A model generated the notes under the pieces. The model was not told the DNA's origin. It did no database searches and saw nothing but the letters and a program-made list of their open reading frames with translations. From an uncultured Pseudomonadales bacterium (GTDB lineage Bacteria > Pseudomonadota > Gammaproteobacteria > Pseudomonadales > Pseudohongiellaceae), in NCBI GenBank assembly GCA_943789335.1, contig CALSTS010000001.1, positions 62,001-126,000 on the forward strand: a stretch of DNA of 64,000 nt, given 5' to 3'. The translations under genes and the position numbers were made by a program. Below, piece by piece: positions 46,933 through 58,059 of the stretch; the stretch's first letter is position 1; each line of letters starts with the position of its first letter.

Positions 46933-48102
46933 ATGAAAAAAGTTGTAAATTATATCTTTTGGCCAGCTTTAGCAGGCTTAATTTTTGCTCTGACGGTAAT
47001 GCAATTGCCTAGATTGTCAGAGGTTTTTTATGGAATGGTGTTTTCTAACGCCGAGCCTGCTCAAGACGAAAGATCAATCCTCCCATTATCTTTCAATACT
47101 GCTATCGCAAAAGTTATGCCTTCTGTTGTCACTATCAACCTTCAGCAAGTGTTTGCAGATTCAGACAGTTCTCAAAACATCGGCGATTCGCTTATTGGCA
47201 TTGTAAATCAGCAATTCGGCACATTAAGTGAAAACAATAGCCTGGGATCAGGCGTGATAATCTCTGAAGAAGGTTATTTAGTGACCAGTTATCATATTTT
47301 TTTAAGCTCTGATACAGGCGTCATTAACTTCCCCGAAACTATTACCGCAACGCTTAATGATGGTAGAACAGTAAATGCTAGGCCTTTACTTTATGACGAA
47401 GACAGTGATTTGGCCCTATTAAAAATTGATACTCCCAATATCAGTTACATTGAACCTTCAAATAATGTAGACCTACAAATAGGTGACTTTGTAGTAGCAA
47501 TTGGTAATCCTCGAAACATAGGCCTATCTGCCTCTTTGGGCATTATAAGTGCGATACATCGAAGTGATGACTCCTACCTGATACAAACAGATGCCGCTAT
47601 AAATCCAGGTTTTTCTGGCGGCGCACTTATTGATACACAAGGTAATTTAATTGGTATAAATTCAAATATACTATCTGAATCTGGCGGCTCAGAAGGCCTT
47701 GGCTTTGCAACCCATTCAAGCATGATTAGCCTTTTATTAAATTATTACTTTCAAAGTGGACCAGGCGGATATCTCGGTGTTAATAGCTCCGAACTTTTCA
47801 CCCGCAATGAAGGCATTTTACTTTATGGTCAAAATATTGAAGGCGCAAGAGTACTATCTTTGGTTGAAGATGGGCCTGCAGAAAAAGCAGGTATCGAGGT
47901 AGGTGATATTATTACCGGCTTTAACCAGAAAAAATTTAGCGCCTTGATCAATGAAGATGATTTATTTGATGCTATTGCCGATATAAGTAATCTTGGTGCA
48001 GGTGAAGTCGTAGATATCGAGATTTTTCGAAATAGGAATTTCTTACGAATTCCTGTCACACTTGGCGTTGGCGAACCCTTCGTTTTATTTTCAGTTCAGT
48101 AG
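46933..48102 (+). CDS. DegS/AlgW-type periplasmic serine protease
   Basis: Membrane-anchored HtrA protease that in E. coli (DegS) and Pseudomonas (AlgW) cleaves the anti-sigma factor of the envelope-stress sigma factor. The 389 residues have one N-terminal anchor (about 5-25), a trypsin-like domain with triad H121 (TSYHIF), D159 (EDSDLALLKI) and S228, and one PDZ domain (about 275-380, GAGEV region). The serine motif reads PGFSGGAL where PGNSGG is the rule. The single PDZ and membrane anchor favour DegS/AlgW over DegP. GAGGG-type ribosome site (TGAGGGC). Confidence 0.9.
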   Translation: MKKVVNYIFWPALAGLIFALTVMQLPRLSEVFYGMVFSNAEPAQDERSILPLSFNTAIAKVMPSVVTINLQQVFADSDSSQNIGDSLIGIVNQQFGTLSENNSLGSGVIISEEGYLVTSYHIFLSSDTGVINFPETITATLNDGRTVNARPLLYDEDSDLALLKIDTPNISYIEPSNNVDLQIGDFVVAIGNPRNIGLSASLGIISAIHRSDDSYLIQTDAAINPGFSGGALIDTQGNLIGINSNILSESGGSEGLGFATHSSMISLLLNYYFQSGPGGYLGVNSSELFTRNEGILLYGQNIEGARVLSLVEDGPAEKAGIEVGDIITGFNQKKFSALINEDDLFDAIADISNLGAGEVVDIEIFRNRNFLRIPVTLGVGEPFVLFSVQ

Positions 48103-48111
48103 CCTAAAACC

Positions 48112-49422
48112 TTATTTGTTTGTAGTCTTTCGATATTCAGCAGACCTGGCGTGAGCTGTTAACCCCTCTGATCTGGCTAATACTGAAACAGTGTCAGCTA
48201 GTTCAGCTGCTGTTGCGGCAGAACAGTTAATTAGAGAAGATCTTTTTTGAAAGTCATAAACACCCAATGCTGAAGAATAACGAGCAGTTCCAGACGTCGG
48301 TAGAACGTGACTGGGCCCAGCACAATAATCTCCAAGCGCTTCAGATGTATATCTCCCAAGAAAGATAGCTCCAGCATGCTTAATTAAAGGCAATAATTCT
48401 TCAGGCTTTTCTACAGACAGTTCCAAATGTTCAGGTGCTATGCTGTTGGATACTGAAGCTGCATGCTCAAGATTATCAACCTGAATTAATAAACCTCTTG
48501 TTTCTAATGAAGCCTGAATTATTGCTTTGCGTTCCATCTCTGGCAGTAAGCTCGCAATGCTTTGTTCAACTCTTTCTATGTAACTGGCATCAGGACATAG
48601 TAAAACTGACTGCGCATTTTCATCATGCTCAGCCTGAGAAAATAAATCCATAGCTATCCAATCCGGATCAGTCTGACCATCGCAAATCACCAAAATTTCA
48701 GATGGTCCGGCTACCATATCAATGCCTACCTGCCCAAAAACTTGCTGTTTTGCTATTGCAACGTAAATATTTCCTGGACCAACAATTTTATCGACGGCAG
48801 GAATAGTATTAGTACCGTAAGCTAAGGCAGCAATCGCCTGAGCACCACCTACCGTAAACACACGGTCAACTTCAGCTAAGGCGAGTGCTGCTAAAACCAA
48901 CTCATTTGCTTCCCCATTTGGGGTTGGAACCATAGCAATAACTTCACCAACACCTGCTACTTTCGCAGGAATTGCGTCCATCAATACAGTCGAAGGATAA
49001 GACGCTTTACCTCCTGGAATATAGATACCAACACGATCAAGAGCTGTAACTTTTTGACCATAGCTTGAGCCGTCAGCATCTGTGTACTGCCAAGACCCCT
49101 GCTTTTGCTTTTCATGATATTGCTTAATTCTTATAGCTGCTTTTTCCAAAGCCTGAAGTTGTTCAGAAGGAATAGATGCTAGGCTTTCTAGTAAACGTTC
49201 TTGAGGAATTTCAAGTTCTTCAGCGGATGACAAATCTAGTTGATCAAGTTTTTTAGTCCATTTGAGAACTGCAGCATCACCATCTGTTTTCACCTCTGCA
49301 AGAATAGTACTAACGCTTTTGATCACTTCAGGATTAGCCAATGTATCCCAAGCTATGGCCTGTTTTAGATCAGCAGAAAATCCAATGTCGGCAGCATTAA
49401 GTTTACGAATATTGAGTGTCAT
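48112..49422 (-). CDS. hisD: histidinol dehydrogenase
   Basis: Zinc enzyme for the last two steps of histidine synthesis. The 436 residues contain [61 protein letters not shown] (zinc/catalytic region), [11 protein letters not shown] and [19 protein letters not shown]. It follows hisG by 54 bases. No hisC follows; the end of hisD abuts the protease gene convergently. Confidence 0.97.
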   Translation of the reverse strand: MTLNIRKLNAADIGFSADLKQAIAWDTLANPEVIKSVSTILAEVKTDGDAAVLKWTKKLDQLDLSSAEELEIPQERLLESLASIPSEQLQALEKAAIRIKQYHEKQKQGSWQYTDADGSSYGQKVTALDRVGIYIPGGKASYPSTVLMDAIPAKVAGVGEVIAMVPTPNGEANELVLAALALAEVDRVFTVGGAQAIAALAYGTNTIPAVDKIVGPGNIYVAIAKQQVFGQVGIDMVAGPSEILVICDGQTDPDWIAMDLFSQAEHDENAQSVLLCPDASYIERVEQSIASLLPEMERKAIIQASLETRGLLIQVDNLEHAASVSNSIAPEHLELSVEKPEELLPLIKHAGAIFLGRYTSEALGDYCAGPSHVLPTSGTARYSSALGVYDFQKRSSLINCSAATAAELADTVSVLARSEGLTAHARSAEYRKTTNK

Positions 49423-49476
49423 ACCTTAATTTTTACGTCTTTTTTTAAAAGAAATTTTATATCTAAAATTTGAATA

Positions 49477-50109
49477 TTAATTGACTGCAGCTTGCAAACG
49501 CTGCAACAACTTTTGAATTTGGTCATGCTTTAATTTCATAGCAGCTTTGTTTACGATCACTCGTGTACTGACTTCTGCGATCAACTCCACAGGTTCAAGT
49601 CCATTAGCTATGAGTGTTTTGCCACTATCAACAATATCAACAATCTGATCAGCCATCCCCATAATAGGAGCAAGCTCTAATGCACCATTTAATTTAATTA
49701 TATCGACCTGCTGTCCCTGCTCTGAGAAATACGCTTTAGCAATATTGACGAATTTGCTGGCCACCCGCAGGCGTTTCGGCGTCTCAGTTTGATTGCTTGG
49801 TTTTGCTGTCATTAATCGGCATGTTGCGAGTTTTAGATCCAAGGGTTCATAATAGCCCTGTGAGCCATTCTCCATAATGATATCTTTCCCGGTTATTCCA
49901 ATATCCGCGCTGCCCAATTCCACATAGGTTGGCACATCAGATCCTCGAATAACCATGAGTTGTACGCCGGGGATATTACTATCAAAAATCAATTTACGGC
50001 TTTGACTTATGTCTTCTGCTGGTATAACGCCAGCCTCCTCCAATAAAGGTAGCACTTCTTCCAGTATGCGCCCTTTTGTAAGAGCTATGACTAACTTTTG
50101 CTGTCTCAC
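49477..50109 (-). CDS. hisG: ATP phosphoribosyltransferase catalytic subunit, short form
   Basis: First step of histidine synthesis, joining PRPP and ATP. At 210 residues it is the short form, which lacks the C-terminal regulatory domain of E. coli HisG (299) and needs the HisZ partner for activity and feedback control; hisZ is not in this window. Motifs: ALTKGRILEEVLPLL, VQLMVIRGSDVPTYVELG, DIGITGKDII and the PRPP-binding IVDIVDSGKTLIANGL. Confidence 0.96.
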   Translation of the reverse strand: MRQQKLVIALTKGRILEEVLPLLEEAGVIPAEDISQSRKLIFDSNIPGVQLMVIRGSDVPTYVELGSADIGITGKDIIMENGSQGYYEPLDLKLATCRLMTAKPSNQTETPKRLRVASKFVNIAKAYFSEQGQQVDIIKLNGALELAPIMGMADQIVDIVDSGKTLIANGLEPVELIAEVSTRVIVNKAAMKLKHDQIQKLLQRLQAAVN

Positions 50110-50175
50110 TTTGTTTTCTCTTCTTAACGCTTTCTTATCTAAATATTCTTAAACCTAAACAACCAAAGCATAAAC

Positions 50176-51474
<1,299 letters not shown>

Positions 51475-51486
51475 TTAAGCTGGAGT

Positions 51487-51495
51487 ATTCTAACA
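51487..51495 (-). promoter_or_regulatory. candidate extended -10 promoter of murA
   Basis: TGTTAGAAT on the minus strand combines a TGN extension with TAGAAT, about 50 bases before the murA start. It lies downstream of the ibaG terminator, so murA needs its own promoter. Confidence 0.4.
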
Positions 51496-51561
51496 AGTTT
51501 GACCCCAGCACTGTGTTTTTTTTGACTAATAGCTTTTACAACTAAGCAAAAAAAGTCCTAA

Positions 51562-51590
51562 CAAAAAAAAAGAGCCAACAGGCTCTTTTT
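51562..51590 (-). terminator. rho-independent terminator after ibaG
   Basis: AAAAAGAGCC (51567-51576) and GGCTCTTTTT (51581-51590) form a perfect stem with a 4-base loop. On the minus strand a nine-T run follows. Confidence 0.9.
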
Positions 51591-51607
51591 AAAAAACCAT
51601 TTGTTAA

Positions 51608-51883
51608 TTATCCATTTTTCGCATGCTCTTCTTTAGTAAGCAACAACATACTAACGGCATGAATAGCTCCCGAGCTGATATGCTCGTTAATAATACGATA
51701 AATAGCCTGCTGGCGCTTCACAGAATTTAAACCAGCAAATACATCGGCAATGACGTTTATTTGATATTTACCATCACCACCACTGACATTGACCTCAGCA
51801 TCGCTAATTGCTGCCGTAATAATATTTGAAATTTCTTCCGTTGTAATACCCATGTTTCTCAACTCATTCAAAAGGCCGTGCAT
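51608..51883 (-). CDS. ibaG: BolA-family protein IbaG
   Basis: Small BolA-like protein, an iron-sulfur trafficking partner of monothiol glutaredoxin; E. coli IbaG is acid-induced. The 91 residues have the class II KH-like fold with the conserved VKRQQAIYRIINEHISSGAIHAV region (landmarks 53-75; H73 is the likely ligand). It is next to murA as in E. coli, but the mla genes that normally adjoin it are missing. Confidence 0.94.
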   Translation of the reverse strand: MHGLLNELRNMGITTEEISNIITAAISDAEVNVSGGDGKYQINVIADVFAGLNSVKRQQAIYRIINEHISSGAIHAVSMLLLTKEEHAKNG

Positions 51884-51949
51884 TTTATCCTAACGCAAAC
51901 AATTTGTCAGAGTTTATAGCATGTAGGGTTTATGGGTCGCTAAATGAGC

Positions 51950-51955
51950 TATAAT
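51950..51955 (+). promoter_or_regulatory. -10 box for the yrbG-kds-lpt genes
   Basis: Consensus TATAAT about 35 bases before yrbG, followed by a GC-rich discriminator (CGCGCC). The -35 is poor. Confidence 0.45.
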
Positions 51956-51989
51956 CGCGCCTTTTATTACTCAGCAAGGGTAAGTGTAA

Positions 51990-52961
51990 ATGGAGTATAT
52001 ATCGTTCACGCTGGCTATTATTGGCGGGATCATTGGACTTATTTGGAGTGCAGATAGATTTGTATTAGGAGCATCCACTACCGCTCGGAATTTAGGTGTT
52101 TCTACTCTTATCATCGGTTTAACCATTGTATCTTTTGGGACTTCCGCCCCCGAAATTATAACCTCAGCCACTGCAGCGCTCAGGGGCTCCCCAGAACTAG
52201 CCATAGGAAATGTGCTGGGCTCCAATATTGCTAATATTGGTTTAGTATTAGGCATAACGGCCCTTGTTTGCCCTATTATCATTCCCGCCTCCCTGCTTAA
52301 AGAAGAGTTACCAGTTTTATTGATAGTCACTTTCGCCGCTTTATTTATATTTCAAGATCTGTACCTGAATTGGCTTGATGGGACTATCCTTCTAGTGCTG
52401 CTTGCATTATTTACTTGGTTTGTTTTAAAGATCAAAAAATCATTATCTGACACAAAACTTTTAGAAAATGATGAAGTCGCTGAATTTATCGCAGATATTA
52501 GTACAGCGAAATCTCTTGGGCTTATGTTTTTGGGTCTTCTGACCCTGCTCGTCAGCGCAAATGTACTAGTCTATGGAGCAACAGGTATTGCAAAGGCCTT
52601 TGGCGTTAGTGAGGTAATTATCGGTTTAACTGTTGTCGCAATCGGTACGAGTTTACCCGAACTGGCTGCGTCTGTTACTAGTGTCCTTAAAGGTCATCAC
52701 GAGCTCGCGATTGGCAATGTGGTCGGCTCTAATATTTTAAATTTATTACTGGTACTACCAGTGCCAGCTTTTCTTGCGCCACTTTACATAGATGCTGTTG
52801 TTTTCTGGCGAGATGCAGGTGCAATGTTAGCTATGACTCTGCTATTGACAGTCTTCCTTGTTTTTAAAATTAAAAGTAGGCAAAAGTTTGGGCGCTTTTT
52901 AGGCGCAGTTTTATTACTATTATATTTGTCTTACACTGCTCTCTTGTTTGCATTGAGTTAA
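51990..52961 (+). CDS. yrbG: calcium/sodium antiporter family protein YrbG
   Basis: Inner-membrane CaCA exchanger, probably extruding cations. The 323 residues consist of two inverted-topology halves, each with an alpha repeat: GTSAPEIITSATAALRGS then AIGNVLGSNIANIGL, and GTSLPELAASVTSVLKG then AIGNVVGSNILNLLL. The matching acidic residues E in both repeats are the ion ligands of the family. First gene of the kdsD-kdsC-lptCAB run (4-base gap to kdsD). Confidence 0.95.
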   Translation: MEYISFTLAIIGGIIGLIWSADRFVLGASTTARNLGVSTLIIGLTIVSFGTSAPEIITSATAALRGSPELAIGNVLGSNIANIGLVLGITALVCPIIIPASLLKEELPVLLIVTFAALFIFQDLYLNWLDGTILLVLLALFTWFVLKIKKSLSDTKLLENDEVAEFIADISTAKSLGLMFLGLLTLLVSANVLVYGATGIAKAFGVSEVIIGLTVVAIGTSLPELAASVTSVLKGHHELAIGNVVGSNILNLLLVLPVPAFLAPLYIDAVVFWRDAGAMLAMTLLLTVFLVFKIKSRQKFGRFLGAVLLLLYLSYTALLFALS

Positions 52962-52965
52962 ACCA

Positions 52966-53937
52966 ATGACCAAAAACTCATTTATAGAAACAGCCCTCAG
53001 AACCATTTCTCTTGAGCAAGATGCTGTTGCTGCACTTAAAACAAAAATTGATGACAATTTTAATAAAGCCTGCTCATTAATCCTCGATTGTTCTGGGCGT
53101 ATTATTGTTATGGGAATGGGGAAATCAGGTCATATAGCTAATAAAATTGCTGCGACTCTGGCCAGCACAGGTACGCCTGCTCACTTTGTGCATCCTGCAG
53201 AAGCAAGCCACGGAGATATAGGCATGATTACCGCCGATGATATCGTTCTTGCTCTTTCAAATTCTGGAACAACCGAAGAGCTGTTATCAATCTTGCCGGT
53301 CTTAAAACGTAAAGGCGTGCCCTTAATAACAATGACAGGGAATATTAATTCTGAGTTAGCTCTTAGTGCAGATGTGAATTTGGATGCCAGCGTAGAAATC
53401 GAAGCTTGCCCTTTAGGCCTTGCACCAACCACTAGTACCACTGTCTCATTGGTATTAGGAGATGCCCTAGCAATGGCATTATTGGAGGCTAGAGGTTTTA
53501 CTGCGGAAGATTTTGCTTTTTCACACCCCGGAGGAAATTTAGGGCGACGCTTGCTGCTCAAGGTAGACAATGTCATGCACTCCAATGGTGATATTCCAAT
53601 TGTCAGCATTACTACCCCGATTAGTGAGGCATTGTTAGAGGTCAGCGCAAAAAAACTTGGTATGACAACCATCAAAGACGAAGCTGGCAATCTAGCTGGC
53701 GTTTTTACCGATGGAGATTTACGGCGTTTGCTCGACCAGAACAAAGACCTCAACCTTACAACAATCGGTGAAGTAATGACCACTTCGTTTCGCTCTATTG
53801 GCGCCAATGCTCTAGCTTCTGAAGCAGCAAAAATAATGCAAGACCATGAAATCTATAGCTTGGTGGTACTCGATGATCAACAAAAACTAGAAGGCATCAT
53901 CACCATGCATGATTTATTAAAAGCAAATGTTGTCTAA
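52966..53937 (+). CDS. kdsD: arabinose-5-phosphate isomerase
   Basis: Converts ribulose-5-phosphate to arabinose-5-phosphate, the start of Kdo synthesis for LPS. The 323 residues have a SIS domain with IIVMGMGKSGHIANKIAATLAST (landmarks 46-68), HPAEASHGDIGMI, LSNSGTTEELLSILP, then two CBS domains (about 205-323). The linker motif FAFSHPGGNLGRRLL is typical. Confidence 0.97.
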   Translation: MTKNSFIETALRTISLEQDAVAALKTKIDDNFNKACSLILDCSGRIIVMGMGKSGHIANKIAATLASTGTPAHFVHPAEASHGDIGMITADDIVLALSNSGTTEELLSILPVLKRKGVPLITMTGNINSELALSADVNLDASVEIEACPLGLAPTTSTTVSLVLGDALAMALLEARGFTAEDFAFSHPGGNLGRRLLLKVDNVMHSNGDIPIVSITTPISEALLEVSAKKLGMTTIKDEAGNLAGVFTDGDLRRLLDQNKDLNLTTIGEVMTTSFRSIGANALASEAAKIMQDHEIYSLVVLDDQQKLEGIITMHDLLKANVV

Positions 53938-53967
53938 ATCCAATATTGTTTATTGTTAGGTAAGACT

Positions 53968-54501
53968 ATGCCTGATCTTCCACAAGAAATTTTAGAAAAA
54001 GCACAAAATATTAAATTGCTGGTGCTTGATGTCGATGGTGTTTTAAGTGACGGCAAGCTCTATTATTCAGACAAAGGGGATGAGATCAAAGCATTTAATA
54101 CACTTGATGGCCAAGGCATCAAGCTTTTACAAAATTCTGGAATTGAAGTCGCCCTGATCACTGGTAGAGAATCAAAAATTGTCACTCTACGTGCAAAAGA
54201 GCTTGGAATTGAGCAGTTGATACAAGGCTGTGAAGAAAAACTCGATGCCTTGAATACGATCTTGAAGGCAATGAGTTTAAGCCTTCAACAAGTTGCTTAC
54301 ATTGGTGATGATCTTCCAGACCTAGCTTGTATTCGCCGTGTCGGTTTTGGCGTAACTGTCCCAAATGCAAACCCTGTTATTCTTCAACATGCTTTATGTT
54401 GCACAGAACGCCCCGGGGGCCAAGGTGCCGTTCGCGAAATTTGCGATTTAATCCTGCAAGCGCAAAATAAATTTGATTCGGCCATAGCGCCTTTCATGTA
54501 G
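53968..54501 (+). CDS. kdsC: Kdo-8-phosphate phosphatase
   Basis: HAD-family phosphatase releasing Kdo. From the ATG at 53968 (ribosome site AGGTAAG) it has 177 residues; a TTG five codons earlier is not needed. HAD motif I is LDVDGVLSDG (20-29), motif II ALITGRESKIV, motif IV AYIGDDLPDL. No cap domain, as in the tetrameric KdsC group. It ends GGQGAVREICDLIL, matching the family tail. Confidence 0.97.
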   Translation: MPDLPQEILEKAQNIKLLVLDVDGVLSDGKLYYSDKGDEIKAFNTLDGQGIKLLQNSGIEVALITGRESKIVTLRAKELGIEQLIQGCEEKLDALNTILKAMSLSLQQVAYIGDDLPDLACIRRVGFGVTVPNANPVILQHALCCTERPGGQGAVREICDLILQAQNKFDSAIAPFM

Positions 54502-54513
54502 GCAGGTAAGCCC

Positions 54514-55077
54514 ATGCGCTATCACACAATTGTTTTAGCTGTTCTTGCAGGCATGCTGTTCTTTTTATTAATTTCAGAAACTGACGACTTAAACTTCTCC
54601 AGACTTGAAGGCAGCAGGGTAAATCAGGCATTTGATTATTATATGACGACGGTAGACAGCACTCGCTTCAACCCTCAAGGAGAATCTGAATATCGACTAC
54701 AAGCTGAACGTATCGTGCACTACCCCTCACCAGAATATGCGACAATAGACTCACCACGTCTGATTATTTATGAAGCCCGGACTGGCCCATGGTTCGTAAG
54801 TGCGGCCTATGGCACAATAGAGCAAGACCTTGAGCGATCTGAAGATAGGCTAGATCTTTCTGAAAATGTGATCGTGCAACATACAGATGCTCAAGGTCAG
54901 GTATACAAAATTTTTACAGAGGAACTTACGATTTATCTTGATAGCAGCTTCCTTATCACCGACAGTGAAGTCATGCTTGAATCAACAAATCGGCAAATTA
55001 GTAGCTTAGGTATGACAGCAGACCTAACAACAAAGCACATTACTTTTCTAAGCGAAGTCAAAGGGCGGTATGAATAA
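54514..55077 (+). CDS. lptC: LPS transport protein LptC
   Basis: Bitopic inner-membrane protein that receives LPS from LptB2FG and hands it to LptA. The 187 residues have an N-terminal helix (about 5-22) and a beta-jellyroll with RLQAERIVHYPSPEYATIDSPRL (mid-protein landmark). It overlaps lptA by 8 bases. Confidence 0.95.
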   Translation: MRYHTIVLAVLAGMLFFLLISETDDLNFSRLEGSRVNQAFDYYMTTVDSTRFNPQGESEYRLQAERIVHYPSPEYATIDSPRLIIYEARTGPWFVSAAYGTIEQDLERSEDRLDLSENVIVQHTDAQGQVYKIFTEELTIYLDSSFLITDSEVMLESTNRQISSLGMTADLTTKHITFLSEVKGRYE

Positions 55078-55567
55078 ATTATTAAGCTCTCTAATTGTCA
55101 TAAGTTTCAGTCTATCGGCTACCACTTCTTTAGCCCTGCCTGACGATATTAATCAGGATATGGTCACAAGTTGCCCTGCTCGGAGTGAGTCCTTTCTGGA
55201 TCAAGGCCTGGAAATTTGTCGCGGCACAAGCAATGAGCCTGCAGAAATTAATCAAGGCAGCCTCAAACTCAGTGGTCTTGAAATCCGTATAGAGCGTGAG
55301 CAAGGGAGTATCAGTACTATAATTGTTAGTGGGTCCCCAGCTGCTTTCCAGCAACAACCAGAAATCGAACAAGCAATTGTATATGCCAGTGGTTCGAGTA
55401 TTACTTTAAATAATGAAAACCAAATGATCATTATTCAAGGTAATGCAGCTTTCTCACAGGAAGGAACTATTGATACCACAGCTGAACGTATTGAATACGA
55501 TATAGCTAATCGTAAGCTGGATGCCACGCAGATGAATATGGTAATTCCGGCCACTGCCAACCCTTGA
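55070..55567 (+). CDS. lptA: LPS transport periplasmic protein LptA
   Basis: Forms the periplasmic bridge for LPS. The 165 residues start with a signal peptide cut after SLA (about residue 23), then an OstA-like domain ending with [18 protein letters not shown]. The N-terminal half contains two cysteines and is longer and less conserved than in E. coli. It precedes lptB, which starts 12 bases past its stop. Confidence 0.92.
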   Translation: MNKLLSSLIVISFSLSATTSLALPDDINQDMVTSCPARSESFLDQGLEICRGTSNEPAEINQGSLKLSGLEIRIEREQGSISTIIVSGSPAAFQQQPEIEQAIVYASGSSITLNNENQMIIIQGNAAFSQEGTIDTTAERIEYDIANRKLDATQMNMVIPATANP

Positions 55568-55578
55568 ATAAATCAAGT

Positions 55579-56304
55579 ATGAAAATTCTTAGTGTCAGCA
55601 AGCTTGGCAAAAGCTATAAAGGCCGGCAAGTCGTTAAGGAAGTCTCACTCGAACTAAAAAGTGGACAAATCGTTGGGCTTTTAGGCCCCAATGGGGCGGG
55701 GAAAACAACTTCTTTTTACATGATCATTGGGCTGGTTAAATCTGATCATGGACAAGTTTTTATTGATGATGATGATATTTCTAAATCTGCCATGCATGAG
55801 CGCGCCCGCAAGGGTCTGAGTTATTTGCCTCAGGAATCCTCTATTTTTCGCAAACTAAGCGTTGAAGACAATATTTTAGCCATTCTTGAAACCCGTAAAG
55901 ACTTAGGCAAAGACCAGCGCCACGAAATCTGTCAAAACCTTATGCAAGAATTCAATATCCTACACCTTGAGTCCAGTTTAGGCATGAGCCTGTCGGGAGG
56001 CGAGCGTCGCCGAGTTGAAATAGCTCGCGCCTTAGCAACTGACCCTGATTTTATTCTGCTTGATGAGCCCTTTGCCGGTGTAGATCCTATTTCAGTCATT
56101 GACATCAAAATGATTATTCGAGATCTCAGCAAACGAAATATTGGGGTCCTTATCACTGATCATAATGTCCGCGAAACTCTCGATATATGTGAACTCGCTT
56201 ACATTGTTAATGAAGGTGCTATTTTGGCTGAAGGTGACCCAGCTAGCATAATGCAGAATGAACAAGTTAAGAATGTGTATTTAGGCCATGAGTTTCGCCT
56301 TTAG
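55579..56304 (+). CDS. lptB: LPS export ABC transporter ATPase LptB
   Basis: Drives LPS extraction with LptF and LptG, which are not in this window. From the ATG at 55579 it has 241 residues, like E. coli LptB; a TTG at 55564 overlapping the lptA stop is less likely. Walker [10 protein letters not shown] (36-44), Q-loop YLPQESSIF, signature [15 protein letters not shown], Walker [14 protein letters not shown] and H-loop [10 protein letters not shown] are all present. Confidence 0.97.
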   Translation: MKILSVSKLGKSYKGRQVVKEVSLELKSGQIVGLLGPNGAGKTTSFYMIIGLVKSDHGQVFIDDDDISKSAMHERARKGLSYLPQESSIFRKLSVEDNILAILETRKDLGKDQRHEICQNLMQEFNILHLESSLGMSLSGGERRRVEIARALATDPDFILLDEPFAGVDPISVIDIKMIIRDLSKRNIGVLITDHNVRETLDICELAYIVNEGAILAEGDPASIMQNEQVKNVYLGHEFRL

Positions 56305-56399
56305 GACAACTAAATCCCTCAATTCAAGCTACGGCTCATTAGCGACAAGCTAACATGCTAAGACTTGTCCATTTCGGTATGATAATTGCATATATTTTG

Positions 56400-56418
56400 C
56401 TATAGTCGATCGATATAG
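56400..56418. promoter_or_regulatory. near-perfect palindrome upstream of rpoN
   Basis: CTATAGTCGATCGATATAG: the arms match if one extra G is skipped. It lies 58 bases before the rpoN ATG in a 172-base gap with no gene. It may be a regulator site or chance. Confidence 0.3.
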
Positions 56419-56476
56419 TGAAGAGGAAACTCGTAATAGATTCTAAGCTAGGCTTTTCATTCTATCGGCAGTACAA

Positions 56477-57997
56477 ATGAAATTATCACTTCAACTAAAG
56501 CTCGGTCAGCAACTCACCATGACTCCCCAGTTGCAACAGGCTATTCGCCTGCTGCAGCTTTCTACCTTGGATTTACAACAAGAAATTCAGGAAGCTCTGG
56601 AAAGCAATCCCATGCTGGAGTTAGATGAAAACGAGCCTGAGGCAGAAATTAATGCAAGCAATCAGGATGAAGCGATTCAAGCAGAAAATGAAAGTTCTGT
56701 TACGAACGAACAAAATATAGAAGAAATTAGCTCACAAGATAGCGATGATTTTCAGGATCTTCAAAATAACGATTGGAGCGAAAATGAAATTCCTGATGAG
56801 CTCGCTGTAGATAGCTCTTGGGAAGACATCTACATAAACACATCACCCAATTCATCCCAATCAAGCCTGCCCAATGACGACAGTGATTTTGAATCAAGAA
56901 ACAGTGCCGTCGAATCATTACAAGATCATTTAAACTGGCAATTAAACCTAACACCAATGTCGGACAGCGACCGTTTAATAGCGATGGCGCTTATTGACTC
57001 AATAGATCCCAACGGCCAGCTAACATCAAGCCTTTCATCCATTCATGCAGGACTAATTAGAGACCTAGATATAGAAGAAGATGAAGTCCTTGCTGTACTT
57101 CACCGAATACAACAATTTGATCCTGTTGGCGTGGGTTATCGCGACCTTAATGAATGCTTAAGTCTACAATTAGCGCATTGCGACCCAGATTGCCCTGGTC
57201 ACAACTTGGCGTCTAAAATAATTGAAGATTTTCTTCCTCAGCTAGCAACTCGAGATTACAAGCTGATTATGAAGCGTCTCAAAGTTAAAGAAGCTGAATT
57301 GAAAGCAGCATTACAAATAATTCTTAGTCTAAACCCTAAACCTGGTTCCGAGATTACCTTATCTGATACGCCTTATGTCATTCCTGATGTTTTTGTTACC
57401 AAAGAAAAAGGCCGCTGGAAAGTTGATCTAAATCCAGACACAGCCCCCTCTATAAGAGTCAATCAAGATTATGCCGCACTAGTAGGGCGTGGAAATTCTG
57501 GCAGTGATAACGCTTACTTAAAAGACAATTTACAAGAAGCCCGCTGGTTTCTGAAAAGTTTACAAAGCCGCAACGAAACCTTATTAAAAGTAGCGACTAA
57601 AATAGTAGAACACCAAAAAGGCTTTTTTGATTATGGTGATGAAGCAATGAAACCCTTGATTTTACATGATATCGCCGAATTAGTGGGCATGCATGAATCT
57701 ACAATTTCACGTGTCACTACTCAAAAATACATGCACACACCACGTGGAATCTTTGAATTAAAATACTTTTTCTCCTCTCATGTGGCTACTCAAGAGGGTG
57801 GAGAGTGCTCTTCTACTGCAATCCGAGCACTTATCAAGAAGCTGATAGCGAGCGAAAATCCACAAAAACCTCTCAGTGATAGCAAAATTACTTCCCTTTT
57901 AGGTGAACAAGGTATTAACATTGCGCGCCGTACAATTACAAAATACAGGGAATTCCTGACAATCTCACCTTCAAACGAAAGGAAACGTCTACTTTAG
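56477..57997 (+). CDS. rpoN: RNA polymerase sigma-54 factor
   Basis: Sigma factor for enhancer-dependent -24/-12 promoters. The 506 residues show the glutamine-rich region I ([27 protein letters not shown], activator contact), an acidic region II (about 55-140), the core-binding region, a helix-turn-helix near [13 protein letters not shown] and the RpoN box [10 protein letters not shown] (483-492). It follows lptB and precedes ptsN directly. Confidence 0.98.
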   Translation: MKLSLQLKLGQQLTMTPQLQQAIRLLQLSTLDLQQEIQEALESNPMLELDENEPEAEINASNQDEAIQAENESSVTNEQNIEEISSQDSDDFQDLQNNDWSENEIPDELAVDSSWEDIYINTSPNSSQSSLPNDDSDFESRNSAVESLQDHLNWQLNLTPMSDSDRLIAMALIDSIDPNGQLTSSLSSIHAGLIRDLDIEEDEVLAVLHRIQQFDPVGVGYRDLNECLSLQLAHCDPDCPGHNLASKIIEDFLPQLATRDYKLIMKRLKVKEAELKAALQIILSLNPKPGSEITLSDTPYVIPDVFVTKEKGRWKVDLNPDTAPSIRVNQDYAALVGRGNSGSDNAYLKDNLQEARWFLKSLQSRNETLLKVATKIVEHQKGFFDYGDEAMKPLILHDIAELVGMHESTISRVTTQKYMHTPRGIFELKYFFSSHVATQEGGECSSTAIRALIKKLIASENPQKPLSDSKITSLLGEQGINIARRTITKYREFLTISPSNERKRLL

Positions 57998-58059
57998 ACA
58001 ACACAACTTCTATAAAAATCATAGAGTACTTGTCCATTAGAGACTACATTTAATAAACC

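Noticed and set aside
53181..53807. 208-codon open frame opposite kdsD
   Set aside because: Antisense to conserved kdsD codons; no recognisable domain.
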